64,000 nucleotides of DNA from JACQPU01 sp039961715 (GCA_039961715.1 JABRVW010000067.1:1-64000), one strand, 5' to 3'; counted from the stretch's first letter, positions 35,021 to 45,700 are shown. Notes: generated by a model from the sequence alone, not told the origin. A program made the numbers and translations.

Positions 35021-35764
35021 ATGCCGAGAACACGCCTTTTTCTTTCCCTTGCCGTTTTCGTCCTTGCAACGGCCATTGCCGTCGCTCAACAGCCCCCGCA
35101 AACCGATACGACCATTGTCTTTCAGCCGTCGCGCCCGGATCTCATTCGTGAAGACACCTTTGAGAATCCCTCGAAGGCCTGGGGATTTGACGTCATGATC
35201 TCAAATAATGGCTTCGGCGCAGGGGCGTTTCTCCGCCATGAGTTTTCTGACAACCTCTCCGGCATCCTGACGTTCGCGATTTCAGACGTGAAGGATGAGG
35301 CGGAGGTCGAGTACTTCGACCTCTTCGGCAATTCCGTCATCCCGGGCAAGAAGAACAGACTGATTATGATGCCCCTGGTCGCGGCTGTGCAGTACAGGTT
35401 GTTCCGCGAGGACATCATGGATAACTTCAGGCCATACATCTCGGGCGGCATTGGTCCAACCATGATGTACGTCGCCCCCTATGCGTATACGACCGTGTTC
35501 ACAGACACCGCATCCGGCCTCACGTTTACGTTTACGGAGGAAGTGGAATTCTTTGAGAGCCTTGGACGAGGTCAGGCGAAGTTCACTCTGGGGGGGTATC
35601 TCTCGGCGGGAGCATATTTCGGAGCTCCCTACGGCACACTCATCGGGTTGAGTATTCGTTACTACGTGGTGCCATTTCCTCAGGGGATCGAGATCATGGA
35701 AGGGGTGACGGTCAAGAATTTCGGCGGGTTTTTCATCACGCTGAACATCGGTTCCTTCTACTGA
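35021..35764 (+). CDS. Outer-membrane beta-barrel-like protein, unknown function
   Basis: 247-aa exported protein. ATG 35021 opens a signal peptide (LFLSLAVFVLATAIAVAQQ); earlier in-frame starts lie inside the methyltransferase gene or before the promoter. The mature part alternates polar and hydrophobic residues (GFGAGAFLRHEFSDNLSGILTFAIS, FTLGGYLSAGAYFG-type strands) and ends in ITLNIGSFY, with the C-terminal aromatic residue typical of outer-membrane barrels. The pattern suggests about eight to ten strands. No specific family recognised. A terminator follows, so it is probably monocistronic. Confidence 0.75.
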   Translation: MPRTRLFLSLAVFVLATAIAVAQQPPQTDTTIVFQPSRPDLIREDTFENPSKAWGFDVMISNNGFGAGAFLRHEFSDNLSGILTFAISDVKDEAEVEYFDLFGNSVIPGKKNRLIMMPLVAAVQYRLFREDIMDNFRPYISGGIGPTMMYVAPYAYTTVFTDTASGLTFTFTEEVEFFESLGRGQAKFTLGGYLSAGAYFGAPYGTLIGLSIRYYVVPFPQGIEIMEGVTVKNFGGFFITLNIGSFY

Positions 35765-35811
35765 CCGCGAGGAACCGCCAAGAAGCAAGGCACACGGAGT
35801 TCTGAGAACAC

Positions 35812-35873
35812 GAAAGCACCGGATTCACCCAGAGTCTCCCCTGAGCTCTGAGGAATCGCGGTGCTTTCTTTTT
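35812..35873 (+). terminator. Terminator with extended stem
   Basis: Outer stem GAAAGCACCG / CGGTGCTTTC encloses smaller hairpins and is followed by TTTTT. It lies 48 bases past the stop of the barrel protein gene. Confidence 0.7.
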
Positions 35874-35988
35874 GTGCTTTTGCAAGCTACACAAAACGAG
35901 AAGATCACCCCGTGATGCGAGTCACATCCACCGCCGGCTTCCCTCCTTTTTACGTTGTAGCGTTCTGCCCCTGGCATGCGTCTCACCC

Positions 35989-36537
35989 ATGACAGACCAC
36001 TCCTCATCAATGGATGAACCGCAGCTGATTGCCAGGGCCCGGCAGGGAGACCACAACGCCTTCCGGACGCTGTATGAACTCCATGTGGATGGCTTGTACA
36101 GGTTTCTCAAGCAGTTTTCCGGGAATCACGACGATGTGGAGGACTGGGTACAGCGCAGTTTCATCCGCGCTTACCGCGCCCTTGACCGGTTCGGGGGCAG
36201 GTCGCGCTTCGCCACCTGGCTCATTGCCATCGGTCTCAACGAAATGCGGTCTGATCGGCGCAAGCCCGCCATGGTGATTGTGGGCGGTGGAGCAGAGCCG
36301 GCGGCAGAGGAAGACCTCGCGGAGCGCTTTGTCTGGGACGACCTGATGCGGGGTTGGCTTGCAGAGCTCGACGAGACCAAGCGTGCCGTGTTTCTCCTCT
36401 ATGAGGTGGAGGGCTTCTCCCACGCGGAAATTGCCGCAATGCTGGAAATCGGCGAAAGCGCCTCCCGGACAATTCTTGCAAGGACAAAACAATGGCTCAG
36501 AGAACAATGGAATCGGGAAAGGAAGGAGGCCGGATGA
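35989..36537 (+). CDS. ECF-type RNA polymerase sigma factor
   Basis: 182-aa extracytoplasmic-function sigma factor. Region 2 covers about 12-80 (AFRTLYELHVDGLYRFL, EDWVQRSFIRAYRAL, RSRFATWLIAIGLNEMRS). Region 4 covers about 125-175 (LDETKRAVFLLYEVEGFSHAEIAAML, SASRTILARTKQWLRE). The chosen ATG is MTDHSS; a second ATG (MDEPQL, 36010) is possible. Its stop overlaps the start of the membrane partner (ATGA), the usual sign of a sigma/anti-sigma pair, and a DUF4097 protein follows in the same way. Confidence 0.92.
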   Translation: MTDHSSSMDEPQLIARARQGDHNAFRTLYELHVDGLYRFLKQFSGNHDDVEDWVQRSFIRAYRALDRFGGRSRFATWLIAIGLNEMRSDRRKPAMVIVGGGAEPAAEEDLAERFVWDDLMRGWLAELDETKRAVFLLYEVEGFSHAEIAAMLEIGESASRTILARTKQWLREQWNRERKEAG

Positions 36538-37031
36538 ATCCTTCACAGTATTATCAAGAGAGCGACCTTCCCACGTCACGCCAGAGGCGCCGAATGTGGG
36601 GACGTATCGAAGCTTCCCTGCGTCCGAGGACAATCATCCGGGTCGACGATCGAAGAAGCTTCTTCTGGGGAATGGCGGCGGCGTTTCTGCTTTTCTTCAG
36701 TGCGTACGGCGCCTATCACGCCTTGTCGCACCTCAGCGAGTCGGAGCGGCCGATTGCCCTCCGGTTCGACGCAGCTTACCGTTCCGCCATTGCCGAATTT
36801 GAAAGCGTGCTTCCGGCAGCCATCCGGTCGGACGATCCCGGACAGGATCACGTTCTTCTCGACATCCAGCGGCAACGGATCGAGTTGCTTGATACGGCCA
36901 TCCGCGAACTTCAGCAGGATATGAACCGCACCGACCTTTCGCCGCTCAAGCGCGCCCGACTGCGCCAGCTCTACATGCTCAAGCTGCAGGCCTTGTTTGA
37001 TCTCATTGAACGCGGAGATACGATCTTATGA
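36534..37031 (+). CDS. Membrane-anchored partner of the ECF sigma factor (putative anti-sigma)
   Basis: 165 aa with one TM helix (about 44-64, FFWGMAAAFLLFFSAYGAYH). About 40 residues lie on the cytoplasmic side and a helical, charged 100-residue domain lies outside (LDIQRQRIELLDTAIRELQQDM, coiled-coil-like). No zinc-binding anti-sigma motif (HxxxCxxC) is present, so if it is an anti-sigma factor it is of another type. AAGGAGG precedes the ATG, which overlaps the sigma gene stop. The next gene overlaps its end by 4 bases. Confidence 0.75.
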   Translation: MNPSQYYQESDLPTSRQRRRMWGRIEASLRPRTIIRVDDRRSFFWGMAAAFLLFFSAYGAYHALSHLSESERPIALRFDAAYRSAIAEFESVLPAAIRSDDPGQDHVLLDIQRQRIELLDTAIRELQQDMNRTDLSPLKRARLRQLYMLKLQALFDLIERGDTIL

Positions 37032-38425
37032 ACATGCTCACCGTGCTTGTTTCCGCCGCTGCGACCTTCGGGCTTGTCGTTCCATCTGAGCGGACACGCG
37101 ACCTGGAACACCATGCGGTCGTCACGCCAGCACAGAAGCTGGAAATCAGGGGTCTTTCCGGTTCGCACATCGAGTTTCGCTCGTGGGACAAGAACGAGGT
37201 TTCCATCCGCCTCCGTGCGAGAATTGCATCGTCCGACGAGGAGTATGAAGAGGAATACATCAATTCTCTGGAGATCGCGGAAACCAGAACGGCTTCGGCT
37301 CTGGTCCTCGAGTTCCGGGAAACGACGCGCAGTCTGAAGGGCTCGGGTTTCTGGAGCATCTTCACCGGCGGGGCTTTCGTGAAAAAGGAATTGAGGGGCG
37401 AGGTGTACGTTCCACGTTCCAATGCTCTTACCCTGGACTTCCGCCATGGTTCGATCACGCTGGAGGACATGAGGGGAGAATTGAACATCCGGGGAAAGAA
37501 CAACACGCTTTCCCTCAAGAACTGCCAGAACGTGCGGACCGTTGAGAACGACTACGGTACGTCCGAGATACGCTCTTCCGGGGGGGCCCTTGAGCTCGAC
37601 GGAACGAGCTCAACGATCACCATCGCCGCGTTCAAGGGAACCGTCGCAGTCAACGCGCCGTATTCCACGATCAGAATCAGTGATCTGACCGGCAGTGGAA
37701 CCATCAAGTCCAAGAGCGGGAAGATCGCGGTGGAAAACGCCGGGGCCGGCCTGGCGATTGAGGCGGAGTACTCGATGGTCACTGCGGCGGACATCGGCGG
37801 ACCCCTCTCCGTTACGACCAAAAGCGGTACTGTTCGCGTGCGCAAGGTGCGCGGTCTTGCGGTGGATGCCCCCTACTCGGATGTGGAGGCATCGGAGATT
37901 GACAACGCGGAACAGAAGGATGTCATCCTGACGAACCAATCCGGGTCGATCGCCCTCGAAAAGGTCAAGGGGAACGTTGTTCTGGATTGTCCTTACACGG
38001 GCGTGGATCTCAGGGAGATCGACGGTTCCGTCACAGTCCGCTCGAAGAGCTCAACGATCAGAGCCGACGGGGTGGGAGGAGACTGGAAATCGGAAACCGA
38101 ATACTGCACGTTGCGGCTCCGCGCGCTTCGGCCCAAACAGCTCATCGCCGACAACAAGAGCGGCCTGATTCACGTGGAAGCCCTCAGCGTGCCGGAGAGA
38201 GTGGAGCTCCGGAATGAATATGGAAATGTCGAGATCGAGATTCCGAAAGGATTCTCGGGGGCGGTGGATCTTGATGCGGAATACGGAACGGTTGAAACCG
38301 ATTTGCCGCTGAACGTTCGAAAGCGTGCCTCTTCGGCCTACGCCGTTGGAACCGTCGGATCCGGCTCCGGGTCAATCCTTATCCACACGCGTTCGGGCAA
38401 CATCCGGCTCGAACAGTCCAGGTAG
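37028..38425 (+). CDS. DUF4097-type secreted beta-helical protein
   Basis: 465-aa exported protein with a short signal (MLTVLVSAAATFGLVVP). From about residue 35 on it consists of repeated 20-25-residue beta units of the form xLxNxYGxVxLxxVxG (LSLKNCQNVRTVENDYG, SGKIAVENAGAG, KSGTVRVRKVRG, SGSIALEKVKG), typical of the DUF4097/DUF4098 'putative adhesin' right-handed beta-helix. These proteins are often encoded after ECF sigma/anti-sigma genes, as here. The envelope target sensed or bound is unknown. Its start overlaps the previous stop (ATGA). Confidence 0.85.
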   Translation: MNMLTVLVSAAATFGLVVPSERTRDLEHHAVVTPAQKLEIRGLSGSHIEFRSWDKNEVSIRLRARIASSDEEYEEEYINSLEIAETRTASALVLEFRETTRSLKGSGFWSIFTGGAFVKKELRGEVYVPRSNALTLDFRHGSITLEDMRGELNIRGKNNTLSLKNCQNVRTVENDYGTSEIRSSGGALELDGTSSTITIAAFKGTVAVNAPYSTIRISDLTGSGTIKSKSGKIAVENAGAGLAIEAEYSMVTAADIGGPLSVTTKSGTVRVRKVRGLAVDAPYSDVEASEIDNAEQKDVILTNQSGSIALEKVKGNVVLDCPYTGVDLREIDGSVTVRSKSSTIRADGVGGDWKSETEYCTLRLRALRPKQLIADNKSGLIHVEALSVPERVELRNEYGNVEIEIPKGFSGAVDLDAEYGTVETDLPLNVRKRASSAYAVGTVGSGSGSILIHTRSGNIRLEQSR

Positions 38426-38432
38426 AAGCTAT

Positions 38433-38463
38433 CCGGCCCTCCGCGGAAACAGTTGAGGGCCGG
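38433..38463. terminator. Perfect 9-bp hairpin between convergent genes
   Basis: CCGGCCCTC / GAGGGCCGG with a 13-base loop between the DUF4097 gene and the small OMP gene. No U-run on either side, so termination is only likely, possibly for both strands. Confidence 0.45.
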
Positions 38464-38487
38464 TGCTCTTCGGCCAGGCAGGATCTT

Positions 38488-38946
38488 TTACGGATAGAAC
38501 CGAAACGCTATTCCCCCTTCGAGGCCCAGGCCGACGACGGGGCTCAGAAAGAGCGCTGGGCCGATCTCGAAGGCAATGTCAAACGGATCCCGAGGAAAAA
38601 TGTAATCAGCCCCGAACATGAACCGGGCACCGAGAGCAAGCGTGCTCTTGTCGTAGCGCGGTCCTCCAAACGACGCCGCACCGAGAAACACGCCCGGGCC
38701 ATAGTAGAACGGGATGTCGGGATTTCTGAAGGCGTTGGAATGAAACAGGTAATCAGCACCGAACGCTATTCCGCCGAATCCTCCCCCCACAAATCCCTGA
38801 AGGGCTTCGGAAGGCTTGCTCCAGTACTTGACGGAGAATCCGGTCGGCGCTCCCACAATAAGCCCGATGCCCACCTTCTTCGTCTGAGCCATGCTCCCCA
38901 CGGCAATCACGAGGCTCAGGACAACCATCGCAAGTATCCTCTTCAT
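38488..38946 (-). CDS. Small secreted outer-membrane-like protein
   Basis: 152 aa with a signal peptide (MKRILAMVVLSLVIAVGSMAQ). The ATG overlaps the uvrA TGA, with GGAGGAAG upstream, which decides the start against a longer frame to 39180 inside uvrA. The mature part is rich in Gly and aromatic residues in beta pattern (VGIGLIVGAPTGFSVKYW, GFGGIAFGADYLFHSN, GPGVFLGAASFGGPRYD) and ends in GIAFRFYP. This resembles an eight-stranded barrel of unknown role. Last gene of the run that starts at porU. Confidence 0.75.
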   Translation of the reverse strand: MKRILAMVVLSLVIAVGSMAQTKKVGIGLIVGAPTGFSVKYWSKPSEALQGFVGGGFGGIAFGADYLFHSNAFRNPDIPFYYGPGVFLGAASFGGPRYDKSTLALGARFMFGADYIFPRDPFDIAFEIGPALFLSPVVGLGLEGGIAFRFYP

Positions 38947-41813
38947 TCTGCTTCCTCCATGTGTGACGGATGATGAAACAGCAATTGTCTCAAAAACCTT
39001 CCTGTATGCGATTTCTTTGAGCGAGCAACGTCCTCCGGCGTGCCCGTAGCAACGATCCTGCCGCCTGCCTCTCCCCCCTCGGGACCAAGATCGATGACAA
39101 AATCTGCGCATTTCACCACGTCCATCTGGTGCTCGATGACTACGACGGAATGTCCCGCCTCCACGAGAGCATTCAAACACCGGAGAAGCTTTGCAATGTC
39201 GTCAAAGTGCAGCCCGGTTGTCGGTTCATCAAAGATAAACAACGTCCGACCTTCTGTCTGTGACGCAGACAGGTGGTGGGCGAGCTTGATCCTTTGCGCC
39301 TCCCCTCCCGAGAGCGACGTTGCCGCCTGTCCCAGCCGTATGTACCCCAGTCCCACATCATCCAATACCTGCAGTTTTGAGGCAATGCGTTCCCCTTGCT
39401 TTGACTCGCGAAAGAACGCCATTGCCTCCGAGACGGTCATGCCCAGGATATCATCCACGTTCTTCCCCCGGAAGCGTATCTCCAGGATCTCCCGCTTGAA
39501 TCTCCTGCCTTTGCAGGTCTCGCATGTCAGATAGAGATCAGCCAGGAACTGCATCTCGACCTTCTGAACGCCGTCGCCTTCGCAAGTCTCACAGCGGCCG
39601 CCGGGCACGTTGAACGAAAAGTGTCCCGGTTTGAATCCCCGCGCCCGTGCCGCGGGCGTTTTGGCAAGCACATCCCTGATCAGATCGAACACCTTGATGT
39701 AGGTCGCGGGATTCGAGCGCGGAGTTCTTCCGATGGGCGATTGATCCACCAATTCAACGTGGCCGATCTGCTCAGCCCCTTCAAGAGAAGCAAATTTCCC
39801 GGGGGTACCGTCATATCCCCCTTTCACCTTTTTCAGCCCGGCATAGAGCACGTCATGCACGAGCGTGCTCTTGCCGGAACCGCTGACGCCAGTGATGCAG
39901 ACGAACATCGAGAGCGGGATGCGAACATCGATCGATTTCAGGTTGTTCTCGGACGCCCCGCGGATGAACAAGGATTGCTCGGAATCGCTCCTGCGTTTCG
40001 CCGGGACGGGGATAGCCAGGCTTCCTCGCAAGTATTGCGCCGTAAGGGACGCGGGATGGTGCACCAACTCCCTGACCGGTCCGCAGAACACGACCTCGCC
40101 TCCGTTTTCTCCTGCGCGGGGACCCATGTCCACAATCACATCGCCGGCGCGGATCATATCTTCGTCGTGTTCCACCACCATGACCGTATTACCCACATCC
40201 CTGAGCGACTTGAGGATCCTGATAAGCCGCTCGTTGTCTCTCGGATGCAGACCGATGCTCGGTTCGTCGAGAACATACAGTGAACCCACCAGGGAGGAGC
40301 CAAGCGACGTGGCCAGGTTGATGCGCTGGGATTCCCCGCCCGACAGCGTCATCGACAAGCGGTCCAGAGTGAGGTATCCGATGCCCACTTCATTCAAGAA
40401 CCTCAAACGCTTTCGCAATTCCTCCAGGATCCTCCGCGCGACCTCACGGTCATATGCGGAAAGCGCCAACGTGCGGAAGAATTCCTGCGCCTCTTCCAGC
40501 GTCATGCGAACAATGTCATGGATCGTCTTTCCGCCCACCCGGATATTGAGGGCATCCTTCCGAAGCCGCGAGCCTCCGCATTCGTCGCAGGTCGTGTATC
40601 CGCGATACCGGCTCAGAAACACACGGTAATGGACCTTGTACGATTTTCGTTCAATGAAGCGAAAGAACTTGTGAATCCCGTCAAATCCCTCCGTTCCGTC
40701 CATGATGATCCGGAGATGCTCGGGCGAAAGCCGGCTGAACGGAACGTCGACGGGTATCCCGTATTTCGGCGCGATGCTGAGCAGGTCGCGCAAATTCTCG
40801 CGCCATTTCGGAAAGTTCCATGGATGGATGGCTCCGGCACGGATTGAACGGTTCGGGTCGGGAACCACGAGATTCATGTCAATCCCCACGGATCGTCCGA
40901 ATCCCTGGCACTTGGGGCACGCTCCGAAGGGGTTGTTGAAGGAGAACAACCGCGGTTCGGGCTCTTCGTACCTCAGGCCGTCGCGCGGGCATTCGTAATG
41001 CTGTGTAAACCGCCTTTTCTCTCCCGAATCCGGGAACAAGAGCCACAGGTAGCCGTCCCCCTCGTTGAAAGCCGTTTCGAGGGAATCCGCCAACCGACCC
41101 TCCGCGTCCGTGTCTCCATGCCGGAGGACGGTCCGGTCCGCCACCACAAGGACCTCCGCCTTGTTCTTTCCCTTGTATGCAGTCTCATTCAGGTCAACGA
41201 TCTGCCCATCAGCGACAATCCTGAAAAACCCGCGTTGTTTCAGGATGCTCAGTTCCTCCTTCATCGACCGGTTCGGATGGTCGTGAAGCGGAAACAGAAC
41301 ATAGAGCTTTGATCCCTCGGGTTGTTCCTTGAGCCACTGGATGACCGTGCTCACCGTGTCCCTCTGGACGATCTGCCCGCACTCCCGGCAATACGTCTTC
41401 CCGATGCGGCCAAACAACAGACGAAGATAGTCGTAGATCTCGGTCGTGGTGGCAACTGTGGAGCGGGGATTGCGGCTGGTGGTTTTCTGCTCGATCGCGA
41501 TCGAAGGGCTGATGCCCTGGATGAAATCCACGTCGGGCTTGTCCATACGCTCGAGGAACTGTCTGGCGTAGGACGAGAGGCTTTCGACGTAGCGCCTCTG
41601 CCCTTCGGCGTAGATCGTATCAAAGGCAAGACTTGACTTGCCCGATCCGCTGACGCCCGTCACCACAATCAACGTATTCCGCGGAAGCTCCAGGCTCACA
41701 TTCTTGAGATTGTGAACGCGCGCACCGCGCACTATGAGGGAGCGCAGGGGGCCGGAAGAGCCGTTTCCTTCCCGGGATGCAGACGCAACCGGAATGGTGG
41801 GGGATGGTTTCAT
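38943..41813 (-). CDS. uvrA: Excinuclease ABC subunit UvrA
   Basis: 956 aa, the normal size. Damage-recognition ATPase of nucleotide excision repair, working with UvrB. Two ABC modules: first Walker A GVSGSGKSS near 50 with YVESLSSYARQFL; LSGGESQRINLATSLGS signature; second Walker A GVSGSGKST near 645; LSGGEAQRIKLAHHL signature and IFDEPTTGLH. Zinc-finger Cys pairs are visible (CRECGQ, CPKCQGFG, CDECGG, CETCEGDG, CETCKGRR). ATG 41813 is used; a TTG two codons earlier is less likely. The N-terminus carries about 25 extra residues before the conserved start. Confidence 0.97.
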   Translation of the reverse strand: MKPSPTIPVASASREGNGSSGPLRSLIVRGARVHNLKNVSLELPRNTLIVVTGVSGSGKSSLAFDTIYAEGQRRYVESLSSYARQFLERMDKPDVDFIQGISPSIAIEQKTTSRNPRSTVATTTEIYDYLRLLFGRIGKTYCRECGQIVQRDTVSTVIQWLKEQPEGSKLYVLFPLHDHPNRSMKEELSILKQRGFFRIVADGQIVDLNETAYKGKNKAEVLVVADRTVLRHGDTDAEGRLADSLETAFNEGDGYLWLLFPDSGEKRRFTQHYECPRDGLRYEEPEPRLFSFNNPFGACPKCQGFGRSVGIDMNLVVPDPNRSIRAGAIHPWNFPKWRENLRDLLSIAPKYGIPVDVPFSRLSPEHLRIIMDGTEGFDGIHKFFRFIERKSYKVHYRVFLSRYRGYTTCDECGGSRLRKDALNIRVGGKTIHDIVRMTLEEAQEFFRTLALSAYDREVARRILEELRKRLRFLNEVGIGYLTLDRLSMTLSGGESQRINLATSLGSSLVGSLYVLDEPSIGLHPRDNERLIRILKSLRDVGNTVMVVEHDEDMIRAGDVIVDMGPRAGENGGEVVFCGPVRELVHHPASLTAQYLRGSLAIPVPAKRRSDSEQSLFIRGASENNLKSIDVRIPLSMFVCITGVSGSGKSTLVHDVLYAGLKKVKGGYDGTPGKFASLEGAEQIGHVELVDQSPIGRTPRSNPATYIKVFDLIRDVLAKTPAARARGFKPGHFSFNVPGGRCETCEGDGVQKVEMQFLADLYLTCETCKGRRFKREILEIRFRGKNVDDILGMTVSEAMAFFRESKQGERIASKLQVLDDVGLGYIRLGQAATSLSGGEAQRIKLAHHLSASQTEGRTLFIFDEPTTGLHFDDIAKLLRCLNALVEAGHSVVVIEHQMDVVKCADFVIDLGPEGGEAGGRIVATGTPEDVARSKKSHTGRFLRQLLFHHPSHMEEAE

Positions 41814-41887
41814 TGCCAAGTCTCAAAGATACGCAATTGCGGTTTTAGAGGAAACCGCGAAGAGTCAAAAGAATGGGTGCCGGACGA

Positions 41888-42754
41888 TCAGAACGATACG
41901 GAGAGCGAAGCGGTCGGGACAAACTCGACAAAGCCAAGCGAACGAGCTGTGGGCACCAGCCGCGTTTCGAGGCGGACGGCCTCATTAAACGCTTTTGCCC
42001 CCAGCGCTGCATCCACCATGCTGAGAAGATGGTTCGCCACGATCATGGCCGCGGCAGTACGGGCGACGGTGTAGAAATCATTTGCTCGTCCGCGCATATC
42101 CCTGTAGGCCTGGAACCGGGCAGACATGACTGCAAGGTAGTCCGTCCGCGAGGGGTCCCAATCCTCCCATCCCATATTGTACTGAAGGTACTTGCCGATC
42201 AGCTCGTAGTATTGCTGATCTGGCCTCCGGGGCAGGCGGTGGCTGAACCCGGTGCTTGGCACGCCTCCGATGTGCTGTTCCCACGCATTCAGCTTTTCCC
42301 AATCGACGCGATCCCAGGGCGGCACATTGGGATCAGAGTTCACCACGATCCCGCCCGGCGGCGGATTTGGATTTAACGAGGGCCCGTGCGTCTCCATCCA
42401 TTCCGCGTACCGGACGACCGACCAGTAGGCGTCTGCGTACCGTTGAAATTCCTCTGTCTGGCGATCTCCCTTTCCATCGTACGACGTATGCACAATCCAC
42501 AGGATCACCTCGGCGCCAAAGAACACCGCCGCCCTCCAGTACGCCTCCGCGTAGAACTCTCCCGCCCCGGGAATGATTGCAGAATACAGCGCGGCGCGCA
42601 TGACAGATTTCTCCCGCGGTTGTTCAGCCCCCCTCTCTCCCACCGACGAATCAGCCGCAAGCGCAAGATCCAAACGAAGATTGCCGGTCAGCGGCGGGGG
42701 GAGTTGCGAAAGAGCAACCTGGGAGACGAGCAGGACGGCAATCACGTGCTTCAT
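41888..42754 (-). CDS. Exported membrane-associated protein of unknown function
   Basis: 288 aa; ATG 42754 overlaps the stop of the peptidase/barrel gene (ATGA) and starts a signal peptide (VIAVLLVSQVALSQ). A hydrophobic hairpin follows (MRAALYSAIIPGAGEFYAEAYWRAAVFFGAEVILWIVH), a pattern shared by DUF5683-like proteins of Bacteroidota, then a long soluble Tyr/Trp-rich part (EEFQRYADAYWSVVRYAEW-like). A second short hydrophobic stretch near 225 (VARTAAAMIVANHLLSMVDAAL) may return to the membrane. No catalytic motif seen. Probably co-transcribed with the upstream genes. Confidence 0.7.
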   Translation of the reverse strand: MKHVIAVLLVSQVALSQLPPPLTGNLRLDLALAADSSVGERGAEQPREKSVMRAALYSAIIPGAGEFYAEAYWRAAVFFGAEVILWIVHTSYDGKGDRQTEEFQRYADAYWSVVRYAEWMETHGPSLNPNPPPGGIVVNSDPNVPPWDRVDWEKLNAWEQHIGGVPSTGFSHRLPRRPDQQYYELIGKYLQYNMGWEDWDPSRTDYLAVMSARFQAYRDMRGRANDFYTVARTAAAMIVANHLLSMVDAALGAKAFNEAVRLETRLVPTARSLGFVEFVPTASLSVSF

Positions 42755-45700
42755 CTGTCCCACCTCGCCAGTGGGGAGCCCCATTGGCTCAACTCGAAGC
42801 CGAACAGAATGCCGAAGTACCATCGCCATTCGCGGCCGTAACGGACCGGAGTCCCGGCGAAGGTTCTGGTGAAATCGTCAAACCCGTATGCGCCGGAGAA
42901 AAAAAAGCGTGTCGGATACGCGTAGAACGAAAAGGCCTCGAGCCTTACCTCAAAACCCGCATCCGTCTTCCAATCCGAAAAGTCCGGCATCTCCCCGGTC
43001 CATGCATTGCCGACGTCTGCAAAGACAGAGAAGAACAGTTTTGTGAAGGAAAGTTGGAGGATTCGAAAACCGAGATCGCGGCTGATCGGCAGGCGATAGG
43101 TGAGGTTGGCCGCGGCATTGGTGTTTCCGCCAAGGGAGTAGAAAGGATATCCCCTCATGCCCGTCAGGCCACCTGCATAGAAGTCGAAAAATCCATCCAC
43201 GGTTTTCCCAATGATGCCTGCCGCGCGAACGCTGAGGGAAAGGGTGTGTCGGGGAAAAGGCAGCGCAAGGTACTCATTCCACTGCAATTCGGCCCGATGG
43301 AATGCGAACGTCTGGTACACCGGGACCGCTATTCCGGAAGAAATGTCGAACTCCCCCTCGGGATTGAACTTGTTGATCTCATAGACATAGCGCAGAAGCA
43401 GGGAGCGGCCCGTGGGGTTGATCTCTGAGTCCACTCCCTGGTCGCGATAATCTCCGCTTACCTGAACACCAAAGGCATTGCCCACGAAATAGGTGTTCCG
43501 AAACGCAGGAACGAGCGTGACAGGAGGATTGGGATTGATGAACGCTCCGATATCGGCGCTGTACCTGCTCAGAGTGTACGATGCCTTGAGGTGAGTTCGT
43601 TCCTGAATCACCGGCTGGCGAAGCGAGAGCGTGAATTCAAAGAGATTGTAGGTGATTTCAGGGGAGATCGGCTCGGGAGAGGGCTCAAGGAAGAACGTCG
43701 TGGACGTCTTTCGCGTGAGATTGTACACCTCCAGGGTCAGCGCCGGTTCGAGACCCGCCGCAGAGAACAACGGGAGCTTGTCACGATACTCGAAAACCAG
43801 TGCAAGATCGCGCTCGAATCTCCGGTTCACCATGGCGCCGGCAAACAGGCTCAGTTTGTCGAGCATGTCGTACGAACTCGCATACAATCCGGCCTTGAGC
43901 GCGTCCAATCCCCGGTTGAGCGGGTTGTAGGTGTCGACGCGGAGAACCGGAAAAATGCTCAGGCTTGAAAACGTGTGACGGTAGTCGCGACCAGTCATCC
44001 CGTTACCGGGATCCGCAAAGCGTGCCTCATCGTCGGTCGAAGGCTGCTGGTCCCGGGTGAGCGTTGATCCACGTACGGACTCGAGCCTCTGATCCGACGC
44101 CGGCATCCATGCAACGGAGTATCCTGAGGAAGAGTACGATGCATAGACCAGATCGCCGGCGGCATTCACCGACGGGAGGAACGCTCCCCCAAGGGCATTG
44201 GTAACCCTCGATGTCTTGCCGGTCTCAGGGTTCATGGAATAGATGTTGAAGATGCCCGTCCGGTCGGAGGAAAAATACAGCAAACCATCTGGTGAAAAGG
44301 AGGGATTGCGGCAGTCACCATCCGCCGCGATGATGTGTACTTCGCCTCCGAGGGAGCTTACCTGAGCAAGCGATTGTCCGTGACCATTGGAATATCCAAA
44401 GACGATTCGCGTGCCATCGGGCGACCAGGCCGGGGTATAGACCTGGGTTCCGGGAGGGACATCGGTGAGACGACGCACATCCGTTCCGTCAAGCGCGCAC
44501 GTCCCGACATTCAGCGTGCCGTCAGATCCGTACGCAAAAGCAATCCGCGTCCCGTCGGGGGAAAGGCGGGGATTAAAGGCGCGCAATCCATGCGTGATCC
44601 GGACCTCCTTGCCGGTCAGGAGATCGTAGGAATAGAGATCCGACCAGCGGGACCAGTGCGGGTTGTCGCCTGAGATCCTTGCGTACACAAGAGTGCGCCC
44701 ATTTGGCGTTACGGAGAGCGTCGAGCGCACGTTGTGAACCACGAGCTTCGATTCCTTCCGTTCCAAATCATACCGATAAACCGAACTTGCTCCAAAAGAG
44801 TCCTTCCCCTTATTGGAAACGTAGAAGACGGATCTTCCGTCCGGATGAAACACCGGATAGAAGTTCCCAAAACCCTCCTCCTCGATCCGGATTCCCTCCC
44901 TGACGGGTCCGATGGATTCCTTCACGGCACGATAGAGCTCCTTCTTTGCATCACGCCATTCGTTGTAGAGGTCTTCTCCGCTCTTTCCGAGGACATCGAC
45001 AATGGCTCCATCTATCGTGATCCGGGAAATCGACGCCAGAGAACGAGAGATTCGTTCCAGCGTCTCAGGCCCGTAGGTTTCCGCTATGTATTGTACAATT
45101 GAGAACCCGGCATTGTAGGCCGATTCGTTCCCCAGGCTGTTCTTGCCGAACACTGCCATCTCCTCCCACGAGAGAAGACGATCTTCCAGAATGCTCATGC
45201 GAAGCATCATGTCCCGATGCGTGTCCCAGAAATCGTAGGTCAGGGAAGGATGATTGTATTGGGCCGTTCCCTCCGCGAACCAGCTTGGTACCAGGAAGAA
45301 CGAAAACGGATACGAAACGAGGACGTTTGGAAAACCGTAGAGGACATCCGGCCTCCGTTCGGATTCGTACCCGAACCATTGCAGATACAGGGCCGGCAGC
45401 CGGCGTCCGAGTTTCATGGCCGTCTGAATCTGCACAATGTGCACAAACTCATGGGTCACTACATTCTGGAGCCAGGGATGGATTCCGCGGAGTTCAAAGT
45501 CCATCGCCGGAGCCCAGATTTCGATCTTGTTATCGAAGAAATAGGCCGCCCCGTTCGAATAATCATCGTGGTCGCGAACAACGATGCTGACTTTCTGATC
45601 CGGCTCATGGCGGTACATCCCCGTAACCGGAACGTAGGCCGATTCAGCAATCGCCGCCACGAGTTGTCCTGTTCTGAGGGCTCCGTCGTGGACATGTACA

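Noticed and set aside
41817..41819. TTG start for UvrA
   Set aside because: An ATG two codons downstream is the simpler choice.
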